A stretch of DNA of 36,872 bases from an uncultured Alcanivoracaceae bacterium (GTDB lineage: Bacteria > Pseudomonadota > Gammaproteobacteria > Xanthomonadales > Marinicellaceae), in NCBI GenBank assembly GCA_913061105.1, contig CAJXVJ010000007.1:1-36872 (forward strand), read 5' to 3'. This document shows positions 7,209 through 16,694 of this stretch, in pieces. The position numbers were made by a program, and so were the translations under genes. Position 1 is the stretch's first letter. Each line of letters opens with the position of its first letter. The notes under the pieces are model-generated. The model searched no databases. It was not told the DNA's origin and was given only the letters and a program-made list of their open reading frames with translations.

Positions 7209-10200
7209 GTGAATCGTACAGCTACTGGAACTATAACAGCACTTGAATTTTCAAAAAATTATTTGATAGATGAAGACACATTAATCAATCAACTATTAGA
7301 GCAAGCCAATCCGGGATATGAAAAGCGCAAAGAAATTAAATCTTTAGCAATTAAATTGGTTGAAAATGTCAGAGCCCGTATTGATGAGATGGATGGGGTT
7401 GATGCATTTATGAAAGAGTATGACTTGTCTTCCAAAGAAGGCATAGTTTTGATGTGTATGGCTGAAGCATTATTACGTATACCGGATAAAGGCACTGCTG
7501 AAAAACTCATTAAAGATAAATTACTGGATGCTGATTGGAAGTCTCATATGGGGAAAAGTGATTCTACCTTTGTTAATGCCTCTACTTGGGGTTTAATGTT
7601 AACGGGGAAAATTATACACGTTGATGAAAACAAAAAAGGGTTATCTAAAGTATTTGATAAATTATTAAATAAAACCGGTGAACCCGCTGTTAGAGCTGGA
7701 GTTTATCAAGCCATGAAAGTTATGGGCAAACAATTTGTTATGGGCCGCACAATTAAAGAAGCCCTAAAAAGATCACAAACCAAAAAGCATGTTGATTACC
7801 GATATTCATTTGATATGTTGGGCGAAGCAGCATTAACACAAGCTGATGCTGATCGTTATTTGGCCTCTTACCTCAGGGCCATTGAGGCCATAGCAAAAGC
7901 CAATACCAAAAAATCCATTGAAGATGCTGCCAGTATTTCTATCAAATTATCGGCCTTACATCCACGATATGAGATTGCCAATATACAACAGGTGATGTCA
8001 GAATTGGTGCCCAATGTTATAAAAATTGTTGATTTGGCTAACCAATTAAATGTCGCAGTGACTGTGGATGCTGAGGAAGCAGACAGATTAGAAATGTCTA
8101 TCATGGTTTTTGAAAGTGTTTATACTCAGCTTGATCCTAGCTATGAAGGTTTTGGACTTGTGGTTCAAGCCTTTTCAAAACGCGCCAGTGGCTTAATTGA
8201 CTTTTTAACTGAGTTAGCTGAAAAACACAACCGTAAAATTCCTTTGCGATTGGTAAAAGGGGCTTACTGGGATACAGAAATAAAACGCTCACAAGAACAA
8301 GGGTTAGATGATTATCCAGTATTTACCCGTAAAGTTAACACAGATATTTCCTATTTGGCTTGTGCTCAGAAATTATTAGATAATCGAGATAAATTTTATC
8401 CACAATTTGCCACCCACAATGCCAATACAGTCGCTGCGGTTCGAGTAATGGCAGGTGACAATCTGGGATATGAATATCAAAGACTACATGGTATGGGCCA
8501 AGCATTACACGTACAAAGTATTGACCCTAAAGGGTTAAATGTTCCTTGCCGGGTTTATGCTCCTGTTGGCAGTCACGAAGATTTATTGCCATATTTAGTG
8601 CGAAGATTACTTGAAAATGGTGCGAACACATCATTCGTTAATCGATTGGTCGATTTAGATCTAGACATTAATGACATAACAAGCGATCCAATTGAGGTTG
8701 TTAGGGCCCACAAAACTCACAGGCACTCACAAATACCGTTACCAAAAGACATATTTCAACCAGAACGCGAAAATTCCCACGGCATTAATTTGTCAGATGT
8801 GGCCACATTAGAAAACTTAGAAAAGCAATTGTCAAAGTTTAGTGATGAAAAATTAAGGGCAACCCCACTTATTCCAGGCTACAAAAGCAAAAGCCCTGCA
8901 AAGGAGGTTTATTCACCTGCAAACTTAGATTATCTAGTAGGTCACTGTACAGATGCTAACAAACAGGATGCTTTACTGGCATTATCCAATGCCAATTCTG
9001 CATTTTACCAATGGAACCAAACAGATGTGTCAACTCGATCAGAGTCCATTAGTAAAGTGGCGGATTTGATGCAAGAAAATCAAACCATGATACTACATTT
9101 ATTGCGTCATGAAGCAGGTAAAAGCCTTGCTGACAGCATTTCAGAATTAAAAGAAGCGATTGATTTTTGTCGTTATTATGCCCACCATGCGCAATTAAAA
9201 ATGGGCCAGAACCTAAAGATGCCAGGACCAACAGGTGAAAGTAATTTCCTACAATTACAAGGCAAGGGAGTCTTTGTATGTATCAGCCCTTGGAATTTTC
9301 CTTTGGCTATATATGTTGGTCAAATCGTAGCCGCACTGGTCACAGGAAATTGTGTGATAGCCAAACCCGCTGAACAGACTTCTATTATTGGCTATTATTT
9401 GGCCTGCCTGATTCATCAAGCCGGCATTCCCCAATCTGTATTTCAATTTGTGCCTGGTCTTGGCCGCGAAATCGGAAATGCTTTGTGCCAATCAAATCTA
9501 ACAACAGGTGTGGTGTTTACAGGATCAACTCAAACAGCCCAAATAATCAATAAAAATTTGGCCAATCGTGACAATGCAGCTATTGCCACTTTGGTCGCTG
9601 AAACCGGCGGTCAAAACTGTATGATTGCTGATTCATCTACTTTACCCGAGCAATTGGTAAAAGATGTTATCGCCTCAGCCTTTGTGAGTGCTGGACAACG
9701 TTGTTCTGCCTTACGTGTTTTGTTTATTCAAGAAGACATTGCTGATTACACATTAAAAATGCTATCTGGCGCCATGCAACAAATGCATATTGCCCACCCA
9801 GAAAACTATTATTCTGACGTGGGCCCATTGATTGATGGTACCTCATTGAATAAACTCAATACACACGTTAAATTTATGCAAACAAATGGCACTCTAATCA
9901 AAGCATTAGAAGTACCAGAATTATTAAAAGGTTATTACTTCGCTCCTCATGCCTTTGAAATCAAGTCATTGTCGTTATTAAAGGAAGAAGTGTTTGGTCC
10001 CTTTTTACATGTGATTCGTTACAAAGCCACAGATTTAGACAAGGTGATTGATGAAATAAACAATACGGGTTATGGATTAACATTCGGGATACATTCGCGC
10101 ATCAATGAGACCATCGAATATGTTTCATCTAAAATCAGAGTGGGTAATTGCTATATTAATCGCAGCACTATTGGCGCTGTGGTTGGGGTTCATCCATTTG

Positions 10201-10340
10201 GCGGCATGGGATTATCTGGTACCGGGCCAAAAGCCGGTGGACCTGCTTATTTAGAAAGTTTTGTCACAGAAAAAACCATTACCAACAATATTGCTGCCGT
10301 GGGTGGCAATGCGGATTTATTAGAGATAAGCGAAGAGTAA
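7209..10340 (+). CDS. putA: Bifunctional proline dehydrogenase / glutamate-semialdehyde dehydrogenase
   Basis: Oxidises proline to glutamate in two channelled steps, FAD-dependent then NAD-dependent, at the inner face of the membrane. The protein has 1043 aa. The order is an N-terminal helical arm, the PRODH barrel (about 190-490; LRLVKGAYWDTEIKRS, YEYQRLHGMG), then the ALDH domain (about 570-1020). ALDH catalytic residues are Glu798 in VAETGGQN and Cys832 in AGQRCSALR; their 34-residue spacing equals that of E. coli PutA. It lacks the N-terminal ribbon-helix-helix repressor domain of E. coli PutA, so it is probably purely enzymatic. The GTG start is preceded by GAGG with 7-nt spacing. It is transcribed alone, divergent from coxB. 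Confidence 0.97.
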   Translation: MNRTATGTITALEFSKNYLIDEDTLINQLLEQANPGYEKRKEIKSLAIKLVENVRARIDEMDGVDAFMKEYDLSSKEGIVLMCMAEALLRIPDKGTAEKLIKDKLLDADWKSHMGKSDSTFVNASTWGLMLTGKIIHVDENKKGLSKVFDKLLNKTGEPAVRAGVYQAMKVMGKQFVMGRTIKEALKRSQTKKHVDYRYSFDMLGEAALTQADADRYLASYLRAIEAIAKANTKKSIEDAASISIKLSALHPRYEIANIQQVMSELVPNVIKIVDLANQLNVAVTVDAEEADRLEMSIMVFESVYTQLDPSYEGFGLVVQAFSKRASGLIDFLTELAEKHNRKIPLRLVKGAYWDTEIKRSQEQGLDDYPVFTRKVNTDISYLACAQKLLDNRDKFYPQFATHNANTVAAVRVMAGDNLGYEYQRLHGMGQALHVQSIDPKGLNVPCRVYAPVGSHEDLLPYLVRRLLENGANTSFVNRLVDLDLDINDITSDPIEVVRAHKTHRHSQIPLPKDIFQPERENSHGINLSDVATLENLEKQLSKFSDEKLRATPLIPGYKSKSPAKEVYSPANLDYLVGHCTDANKQDALLALSNANSAFYQWNQTDVSTRSESISKVADLMQENQTMILHLLRHEAGKSLADSISELKEAIDFCRYYAHHAQLKMGQNLKMPGPTGESNFLQLQGKGVFVCISPWNFPLAIYVGQIVAALVTGNCVIAKPAEQTSIIGYYLACLIHQAGIPQSVFQFVPGLGREIGNALCQSNLTTGVVFTGSTQTAQIINKNLANRDNAAIATLVAETGGQNCMIADSSTLPEQLVKDVIASAFVSAGQRCSALRVLFIQEDIADYTLKMLSGAMQQMHIAHPENYYSDVGPLIDGTSLNKLNTHVKFMQTNGTLIKALEVPELLKGYYFAPHAFEIKSLSLLKEEVFGPFLHVIRYKATDLDKVIDEINNTGYGLTFGIHSRINETIEYVSSKIRVGNCYINRSTIGAVVGVHPFGGMGLSGTGPKAGGPAYLESFVTEKTITNNIAAVGGNADLLEISEE

Positions 10341-10357
10341 ATATTAGATTTATATTG

Positions 10358-10540
10358 CTATGGTTTTTCAATAATTTGTTTAGGGCTGGGCTTCTTGAGG
10401 CGGCCTGATTTCCACAAGGCTTCACGAAGGATATATTCTAGTTGCGCATTGACACTGCGTAAATCGTCAGCAGCCCAATGTTGGACTGCTTTCAATACAT
10501 CTTCATTAATCCTTAATGGAAATGACTTCTTTTTGGACAT
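10358..10540 (-). CDS. Arc-like ribbon-helix-helix protein
   Basis: A 60-aa protein. SFPLRINEDVLKAVQHWAADDLRSVNAQLEYILREAL fits a ribbon-helix-helix DNA-binding domain: a beta strand with basic/polar residues (FPLRI), helix A, a turn, then helix B with the typical SVNAQLEYILREAL. It starts 2 bp after the stop of the SPFH gene, so the two form an operon. Such an Arc-like gene beside an SPFH gene is a pairing I recall from Xanthomonadales. It may autoregulate the pair or be an antitoxin-like factor, but no toxin is adjacent. Its 3' end converges on putA with a 17-bp gap. Confidence 0.75.
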   Translation of the reverse strand: MSKKKSFPLRINEDVLKAVQHWAADDLRSVNAQLEYILREALWKSGRLKKPSPKQIIEKP

Positions 10541-10542
10541 GT

Positions 10543-11409
10543 TTAATACAAGCTACCTGAATTAATAATCGGTTGTGCATTTTCTTCACCACACAATACC
10601 ACCAATAAATTACTGACCATTGCGGCTTTGCGTTCATCATCTAATTCAATGATGTCTCTTGTGCTTAATTGTTCTAAAGCAATTTCAACCATGCCCACTG
10701 CGCCTTCTACAATTTGTGTTCTGGCAGATACTATGGCTTGTGCCTGTTGTCTTTTCAACATTGATGCCGCTATTTCTTGCGCGTATGCCAAATGACTAAT
10801 GCGCGCCTCAATGACTTCCACACCTGCCTTATCCAACCTATCCTGCACTTCTTTTTGTAGCAATTCGGCAATTTCTTGTGGGCTTGAACGTAAAGTGATT
10901 TTTTCACCTTGATGAGACTCGTAAGGATGAGCAGATGCCATATTCCTTAGGGCGGCTTCTGTTTGTATTTGTACAAACGACTCATAATCATCTACCTCAA
11001 ATATTGCCTCAGCTGTATCGACCACTTTCCACACCACCACTGTTGCAATTTCTATAGGATTACCTGCACTGTCATTGACTTTTAATTGACCACTTTCAAA
11101 GTTTCTCACTTTAACAGAGACTGCTTTTTTTGCGTAAAATGGATTGGCCCAACGTAATCCTGTGTTTTTGACGGTTCCAACGTATCGTCCAAATAATTGC
11201 AACACTTTCGATTGATTAGGGTGCACCATAAACAAACCGAAAAACATGACAAATATAACCGGAATAGCAATAATGCTTACTATCATTAATGGAATTATTC
11301 GTGCATTACCAGCAACAACTATCAAAACTATGTCTAACAACAAGGCTGCCAGCAATGTAAATAGCATGGTAAATCCAGATTTGGCTTGTATTTTTTTCTC
11401 TGTAATCAT
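10543..11409 (-). CDS. SPFH/band-7 (stomatin-like) membrane protein
   Basis: A 288-aa protein with two adjacent N-terminal hydrophobic helices (nt about 11190-11370) followed by a band-7/SPFH domain ([31 protein letters not shown] ... [29 protein letters not shown], shown in part) and a C-terminal coiled region around [23 protein letters not shown] proteins oligomerise on membranes and organise microdomains or regulate proteases. I use the ATG at 11409 because GGAGA lies 7 nt upstream; an in-frame start exists at 11457 without a comparable site. It is co-transcribed with the RHH gene. Specific function unknown. Confidence 0.85.
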   Translation of the reverse strand: MITEKKIQAKSGFTMLFTLLAALLLDIVLIVVAGNARIIPLMIVSIIAIPVIFVMFFGLFMVHPNQSKVLQLFGRYVGTVKNTGLRWANPFYAKKAVSVKVRNFESGQLKVNDSAGNPIEIATVVVWKVVDTAEAIFEVDDYESFVQIQTEAALRNMASAHPYESHQGEKITLRSSPQEIAELLQKEVQDRLDKAGVEVIEARISHLAYAQEIAASMLKRQQAQAIVSARTQIVEGAVGMVEIALEQLSTRDIIELDDERKAAMVSNLLVVLCGEENAQPIINSGSLY

Positions 11410-11808
11410 ATTTATTCTCCAATTATTATTAAATTTGATATTCACAACAGAGTTCATGTGATATCACTATGATACCATTATGTATGATAAATTGAAAGTC
11501 AAATAGTGCCAGAAGTCACAATAGTTAATAATTGATCAGTGTTTTTAGTCTTTAAATAGATATGAGGAGATTGACCCGCCTAAACCATTGCCAAAAAACT
11601 CATATTTACGATGATACTATTAAGTTGTTCCATTGTGAATCCACCAAAACATCGATTTTCAGATTAATTTTAAAGGAAATCAAATAAATGCAATTGTTTA
11701 TCTGTATATATAATTGTAACCTTGGTGTTAATACTGCCTATATAATATATAATTGAACTTTTCATTTGGCACTTGTCGAATCACTATCAACTTTAAATTA
11801 TTCATTAT
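11410..11808. other. Non-coding gap between SPFH gene and gspA
   Basis: About 400 bp, strongly AT-rich towards gspA. TATAAT-like hexamers occur at 11741-11746 and 11748-11753, but no well-spaced -35 partner is evident. A 41-codon ORF at 11562-11687 has no recognisable sequence. This stretch probably holds the promoters of the two divergent operons. Confidence 0.5.
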
Positions 11809-13350
11809 ATGTATCTAGACTTCTATGGTTTTGATGAACCACCTTTTTCTATAACACCAGACCCCAGATTTGTTTTTCTCAGTGAAAAACACGAAGAATC
11901 ACTGGCGCATCTCGTTTATGGAATTACCCGCGGTGGTGGTGCTGGGTTTGTTCAACTGACTGGAGAAGTGGGCACAGGCAAAACCACCATCAGTCGTTTA
12001 CTACTAGAACAGATTCCTGAAAAGACAAACATTGCCCTCATCCTCAACCCAACCATATCACCTGTTGAGTTGTTAGAGTATATTTGCAAAGAACTAAAAG
12101 TACCCTTAAGGGGCATTAAGGGCAAACTAAATAGCATGGTTGATAAGCTCAATGAATATCTATTAAAATCTTGGTCAGATGGTGAAAACACAGTAGTAAT
12201 GATAGACGAAGCACAAAATTTACCAAGAGATACATTAGAACAACTAAGGCTATTAACTAACTTAGAAACTGACAAGCAAAAATTATTACAAATTGTTTTA
12301 ATAGGACAACCAGAACTGCGTTCAACCATGCGAAGAAATGATTTGCGCCAACTGGCTCAACGCGTCACTGCGCGCTATCATTTGATGCCCTTGTCAGCCA
12401 ATGAAACATTAAGCTACTTAAAACACCGGATAAAAGTAGCAGGTGGAAATCCTCAAATTGTTTCTGCAACCACCGCAAAAAAAGCTTTTCAATTGACCAA
12501 AGGCATTCCTAGGTTAATTAATGTGCTTATGGACCGGGCATTGTTGGCAGCCTATTCTGATGATGTACAAACCATTAGTAACAAACATTTATCTATTGCG
12601 GCTACCGAGGTCTTGCCTGACAATATTGAACCGCATCAATCAATAAACAATTCTGTTTCACCCAAAGTCATTTGGGTTTTATTGGCAATGACCGCATTTG
12701 CTGCTGCGATTATTTATCAAGTAACAAAGATAGATAAACAAATGAATGGCAATACTAATCCCGCCATAGTCCAACCTAAAGTGATACAATACTCAGCAAA
12801 AACACATTTTGTACCCGCTCAAGCCAATGTGTCTTGGTTGACATATTTTAAGTCTTGGGACATCCAAATTAATAAAAACTGGCACAAACCGCAATGTCCA
12901 AATAGCACCGACACAGGCATGGCATGTATACGCAGACAAGGCAATTTTAATCAAATTAAAAAACTTGATCGCCCTGTTATGCTACAACTCGAAGACTCCT
13001 CATTGGTTTTACTATCCAAGATTGAAAATGGTAAGATGGGCGTGTTAAACAAATCTGCTCAAGTTGAATTGATTAAACAATCATGGCTTGAAAAACAATG
13101 GTTGGGGACTTATTTTATAATATGGCCCATGCCTGCTGAATTATTACAAGAATATAATCCAGCTCAAATGCAACAATGGAGCTTAGAAATGGCCAATACA
13201 ATAGCTGATAAAACAATAGACATTGATGGTCTTAAAACATGGATAACCAATTTTCAACAGGCAAATGGTTTACTGGCTGATGGCATTATTGGATCAGAAA
13301 CACAAATGGCATTAAGCCTTAACGCATATAACGGACCAACTCTAAAATAA
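11809..13350 (+). CDS. gspA: GspA/ExeA-type AAA ATPase with peptidoglycan-binding domain
   Basis: A 513-aa ATPase that, with GspB, helps insert or assemble the type II secretin through the peptidoglycan. The N-terminus MYLDFYGFDEPPFSITPDPRF is typical of the ExeA family. Walker A is GEVGTGKTT (52-60), Walker B is VVMIDEAQ (129-136), and the family motif GQPELR follows. One membrane helix spans about 286-304. The periplasmic part ends in a PG-binding fold, FQQANGLLADGIIGSETQMAL. No Shine-Dalgarno sequence is visible before the ATG. gspB begins 6 bp after the stop. No other type II secretion gene is in the window. Neighbouring DNA composition is similar. Confidence 0.92.
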   Translation: MYLDFYGFDEPPFSITPDPRFVFLSEKHEESLAHLVYGITRGGGAGFVQLTGEVGTGKTTISRLLLEQIPEKTNIALILNPTISPVELLEYICKELKVPLRGIKGKLNSMVDKLNEYLLKSWSDGENTVVMIDEAQNLPRDTLEQLRLLTNLETDKQKLLQIVLIGQPELRSTMRRNDLRQLAQRVTARYHLMPLSANETLSYLKHRIKVAGGNPQIVSATTAKKAFQLTKGIPRLINVLMDRALLAAYSDDVQTISNKHLSIAATEVLPDNIEPHQSINNSVSPKVIWVLLAMTAFAAAIIYQVTKIDKQMNGNTNPAIVQPKVIQYSAKTHFVPAQANVSWLTYFKSWDIQINKNWHKPQCPNSTDTGMACIRRQGNFNQIKKLDRPVMLQLEDSSLVLLSKIENGKMGVLNKSAQVELIKQSWLEKQWLGTYFIIWPMPAELLQEYNPAQMQQWSLEMANTIADKTIDIDGLKTWITNFQQANGLLADGIIGSETQMALSLNAYNGPTLK

Positions 13351-13356
13351 AATACT

Positions 13357-14175
13357 ATGTCAACAATATTAGATTCACTTAAAAAATCATCCGACAAAAG
13401 AGATGATAACAACAAAACGTCTATAGACAATTTTAACTTTGCTAACTCTAAAAAGTCATCAAAATCTGGTCTGATTATAATCATGTTTTTGATTACAATC
13501 ACTGCAGTTATCTTGTATTTTGGTTACCACTACTTAAACGATACTGCTGATAATACCAAACCAACTCCAGATGCCACACTGTCAATTGAGCAAACTCCAG
13601 AACAAGACACAGAAAGCAATAAGGCTATAGCTATAAAGCAAGATAACAACAGCAATACTAAAAAAATTCAAAAACCCAATAACGCTTCTGTCAGAGAAAA
13701 ATTAAAACAAGGCCAAATTTCCAGACAAAAGACCGAAAAAAGCAAAAGAAACCTGAATAGAGTGGCTAAAACCAAGGAAAATGCTGCAAAAACAAATGTA
13801 AAATCTCAAAATAAAACAAAATCAATTCCCACAGGCTCTACAAAAAATAAAAGCGAAACAACAAACAAGAAACCTGAGATAACACTCACAATGCCGGATG
13901 ATTCTAAGAATCAAAAAAAACCAGAGCCTAAAGTTAAAAAATCTGAATACACCTATGTTTATCAATTGCCTTTTAGTATCAGAAAAGAAATGCCTAAATT
14001 TAAACTCAATATTCACGTCTATGACGAAAACCCTGAGAACCAACTAGTTGTCATTAATGGTGCCAAATTTGCAGTAGGTGATCTGATTGACGAGCAAGTG
14101 TTAATTAAGTCAATAGTTAGAGAAGGTGTGTTGTTAGAGTTTAATGACCAAGTGTTTTTATTACCCAACCTATAG
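13357..14175 (+). CDS. gspB: General secretion pathway protein GspB
   Basis: A 272-aa partner of GspA. It begins MSTILDSLKKSSDKR, the usual GspB opening, has one membrane helix at about 38-58, then a long low-complexity Lys/Asn/Gln/Thr-rich periplasmic linker (about 60-195). It ends in the conserved GspB C-terminal domain (YQLPFSIRKEMPKF, LNIHVYDENPENQLVVINGA, VREGVLLEFNDQVFLL). This domain contacts the secretin assembly machinery in the periplasm. It is 6 bp downstream of gspA and 4 bp from the convergent hydrolase gene. Confidence 0.9.
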   Translation: MSTILDSLKKSSDKRDDNNKTSIDNFNFANSKKSSKSGLIIIMFLITITAVILYFGYHYLNDTADNTKPTPDATLSIEQTPEQDTESNKAIAIKQDNNSNTKKIQKPNNASVREKLKQGQISRQKTEKSKRNLNRVAKTKENAAKTNVKSQNKTKSIPTGSTKNKSETTNKKPEITLTMPDDSKNQKKPEPKVKKSEYTYVYQLPFSIRKEMPKFKLNIHVYDENPENQLVVINGAKFAVGDLIDEQVLIKSIVREGVLLEFNDQVFLLPNL

Positions 14176-14179
14176 GTCA

Positions 14180-15046
14180 TTAATGGCCTGTGCGTAAGGC
14201 CTTTTTATCCTTGCCAATAAAATCATTAATCGCTGATAAGACTAAAGCATTTTTCCTAAATGGTTTTGCCATATTAATTAGCACTCCAATATGACTTTTC
14301 TTCTCCGGCATAATCAATTTATGATCCACCTGAAATTTGCTCAACTTCGCCGATAAGTTAGTGGCATTTTTTGGACTGACCTTTTTGTCATTTTTACCAT
14401 GTATAAGTAAAAATGGCGGTTCATTTCCATTGATATAATTAATGGGTTGTGAATTATAATAATCGTTTTCTGAAGAAAACAACTGGTACATGTAATCGTC
14501 ACTGAATGGATAAAAATCATAGGGTCCTGCCAGTCCGATAAACCCGCCAATAGGCAACAAGGATTCTTCTAAATAATCTTCATTTGCGACCAACATCGCG
14601 CCTATTTGTGCTCCAGCAGAATGCCCCATGATAAACAAACTTTTATTTTCTATTGTATATTTCTGACTATTTTGACCGGTCCACAAAACGGCATTTTCAG
14701 CATCTTCCATAATTTCCTTAAATTTTACATCTGGATATTTTCTATAATCTGGAATGACCACTGCGTATCCTTGCTGGGTTAAGGCTTCTGCCACAAATAA
14801 ATAATGGTGCTTATTAAGTGCACTGCATTGCCCCCAACAACCGCCATAAAAAAATACAATAGTAGCTGATATCTCTTGTGTTTTTGGTAAATAGAAATCA
14901 AGCTTGTTTTGTTTGTGTGGGCCATAGGATATGTCTTTACTTACGGAATATTTTCCAGACTTTGCTATGCCATTAATAAGACCCAGTCCAGTGTTGACAC
15001 AGGATGACAAAATTAAAGCGAATAATAAAACAGCAATGACTTTCAT
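14180..15046 (-). CDS. Lipoprotein alpha/beta hydrolase (esterase/lipase-like)
   Basis: A 288-aa predicted lipoprotein with lipobox LSSC (Cys16 from this start) and an alpha/beta-hydrolase fold of the BD-FAE/HSL-like kind. The oxyanion region is FFYGGCWGQC, the nucleophile Ser143 is in GHSAG, Asp220 is in HGKNDKKVSP and His252 is in KKSHIG, which completes the triad. Substrate unknown. I start at 15046 because that places the signal peptide at the N-terminus; an in-frame ATG at 15088 would add 14 residues. Neither has a clear ribosome binding site. The 3' end is 4 bp from the gspB stop, and gspB's terminator lies inside its last codons. Confidence 0.82.
   Translation of the reverse strand: MKVIAVLLFALILSSCVNTGLGLINGIAKSGKYSVSKDISYGPHKQNKLDFYLPKTQEISATIVFFYGGCWGQCSALNKHHYLFVAEALTQQGYAVVIPDYRKYPDVKFKEIMEDAENAVLWTGQNSQKYTIENKSLFIMGHSAGAQIGAMLVANEDYLEESLLPIGGFIGLAGPYDFYPFSDDYMYQLFSSENDYYNSQPINYINGNEPPFLLIHGKNDKKVSPKNATNLSAKLSKFQVDHKLIMPEKKSHIGVLINMAKPFRKNALVLSAINDFIGKDKKALRTGH
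14185..14206 (+). terminator. Terminator of gspAB, inside the hydrolase 3' end
   Basis: GGCCT-gtgcgta-AGGCC followed by TTTTT. The stem is only 5 bp but GC-rich, with a T tract in the plus direction. It lies 9 bp after the gspB stop and overlaps the last codons of the opposite-strand hydrolase gene. Confidence 0.55.
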
Positions 15047-15121
15047 AGAAAATTTTATAATAAATATTGATTCAAGATTGTTATTCATAACACTATTTAA
15101 TGCAAGAGAAAATATAAGCCA

Positions 15122-15151
15122 TTGACTTACAGTTGTCGCAACGTTTAAGAT
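15122..15151 (+). promoter_or_regulatory. Candidate promoter of nhaC
   Basis: TTGACT at 15122-15127, an 18-bp spacer, and TAAGAT at 15146-15151. Transcription would begin about 20 nt before the nhaC ATG at 15180. Confidence 0.45.
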
Positions 15152-15179
15152 AACAACTCAATTCATTTCATAAAAAATT

Positions 15180-16664
15180 ATGGCTAACGATAATCAAGAA
15201 GACAACATATCTGAAATTGAAATTCAGGATCAAAAAATAATCACCAATACCAAGCTCAGCTTATTAGAAGCTTTAATTCCAGTTGTAGCGCTGATGGCCA
15301 TGTTGGCCTACAATATATTCTATGTCGAAGACCAAGAATTACTTGGCGCATATACCAATCAATACATATTACTCATTGCAGGTTTTATCGCTGCAGTTGT
15401 TGGCTTGTTTAATCAAGTCACTTTAAAACTCATGTTTCAAGAGGTGATTGAAAATCTTAAAAAAATTGTAATCCCATTAATGATACTCATCTTAGTTGGA
15501 GCCTTATCTGGTACATGGTTGATTAGTGGCATCATCCCCGCCATGGTTTATTATGGACTTCAAGTCCTTAGTCCTGAAATATTTTTACCAGCCTCAGTTA
15601 TCATTGCCATCATTATTTCGATTGCTACAGGCAGTTCATGGACAACAACTGCAACTGTAGGTATCGCCCTAATTGGCATTGGGACAGCCCTTGGAATACC
15701 GACAGGTATGGTAGCAGGTGCTGTTATATCAGGAGCATATTTCGGTGACAAAATGTCTCCATTGAGTGACACAACAAATCTGGCACCTGCCATGGCTGGT
15801 ACAGATTTGTTTACCCATATCCGCTACATGGCCTATACAACAGTCCCAACAATAGTGATCACCATTATTGCATTCAGTATCATGAGCATGAATTTGGAAG
15901 TCGCTGGTAGTGCTGATATTGGACATTTAATAGTTGCCATTGACAATACTTTTAATATTACCCCATTATTATTTATTGTGCCAGGTGTTGTTGTTGCACT
16001 CATTATTATGAAAACAAAACCACTAATTGCCTTAGCCGTTGGTGTCACTCTAGCTGCAGTTTTCTCCTTTATCTTTCAAAGTGATGTCATCAGTTCATTA
16101 TCATCATCAAGTTTTACCACTGTTATAAAAGCCATATTTGTTGATACAGCTATCGTTACCGATAATGAAATGCTTAATGAACTATTTTCATCTGGCGGAA
16201 TTATGGGCATGATGTGGACCATTATTTTAATAATTTGCGCCATGATATTCGGAGGAATAATGGATGGCATTGGAGGACTAGAAAGAATTACTGAAGCCCT
16301 ATTAAAAATGGCCAAATCAATTTTTGGATTATTTTCAAGCACAGTCATGAGTTGCGTTGGACTCAATGTCATCGCATCAGATCAGTATCTTGCCATTGTT
16401 ATACCGGGTAAAATGTACGAAAAGGCATATAGAGATCGTGGATTGGCGCCCGAAAATCTAAGTAGAACCTTGGAGGATACAGGAACAGTCACATCAGCTC
16501 TTGTCCCATGGAATACTTGTGGTGCTTATCACTCTGGCGTCCTTGGCGTCAAGGTAGAAGACTATTTTGCCTTTGCTATATTTAATTGGCTCAGCCCTTT
16601 TATGACCTTATTTTTTGCTGGCTTTAATATAAAGATCAGACAACTGGTCAATAAAACCAAATAG
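15180..16664 (+). CDS. nhaC: Na+/H+ antiporter, NhaC family
   Basis: A 494-aa inner-membrane protein with about eleven hydrophobic segments after a charged 25-residue N-terminus. The signature loop ATGSSWTTTATVGIALIGIG and the motif GAYFGDKMSPLSDTTNLAPAM are characteristic of NhaC antiporters, as is the C-terminal ASDQYLAIVIPGKMY / LEDTGTVTSALVPWNTCG region. It probably exports Na+ in exchange for H+, which fits a marine or saline habitat. No Shine-Dalgarno sequence is visible. The next gene begins 30 bp downstream in the same direction, so both may share a transcript. Confidence 0.92.
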   Translation: MANDNQEDNISEIEIQDQKIITNTKLSLLEALIPVVALMAMLAYNIFYVEDQELLGAYTNQYILLIAGFIAAVVGLFNQVTLKLMFQEVIENLKKIVIPLMILILVGALSGTWLISGIIPAMVYYGLQVLSPEIFLPASVIIAIIISIATGSSWTTTATVGIALIGIGTALGIPTGMVAGAVISGAYFGDKMSPLSDTTNLAPAMAGTDLFTHIRYMAYTTVPTIVITIIAFSIMSMNLEVAGSADIGHLIVAIDNTFNITPLLFIVPGVVVALIIMKTKPLIALAVGVTLAAVFSFIFQSDVISSLSSSSFTTVIKAIFVDTAIVTDNEMLNELFSSGGIMGMMWTIILIICAMIFGGIMDGIGGLERITEALLKMAKSIFGLFSSTVMSCVGLNVIASDQYLAIVIPGKMYEKAYRDRGLAPENLSRTLEDTGTVTSALVPWNTCGAYHSGVLGVKVEDYFAFAIFNWLSPFMTLFFAGFNIKIRQLVNKTK

Positions 16665-16694
16665 AACCACTGCCCAAAGAGCAACGGTAACGTT

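Noticed and set aside
11562-11687. 41-codon ORF in the gap before gspA
   Set aside because: No ribosome binding site, no recognisable sequence and no conserved context; probably chance.
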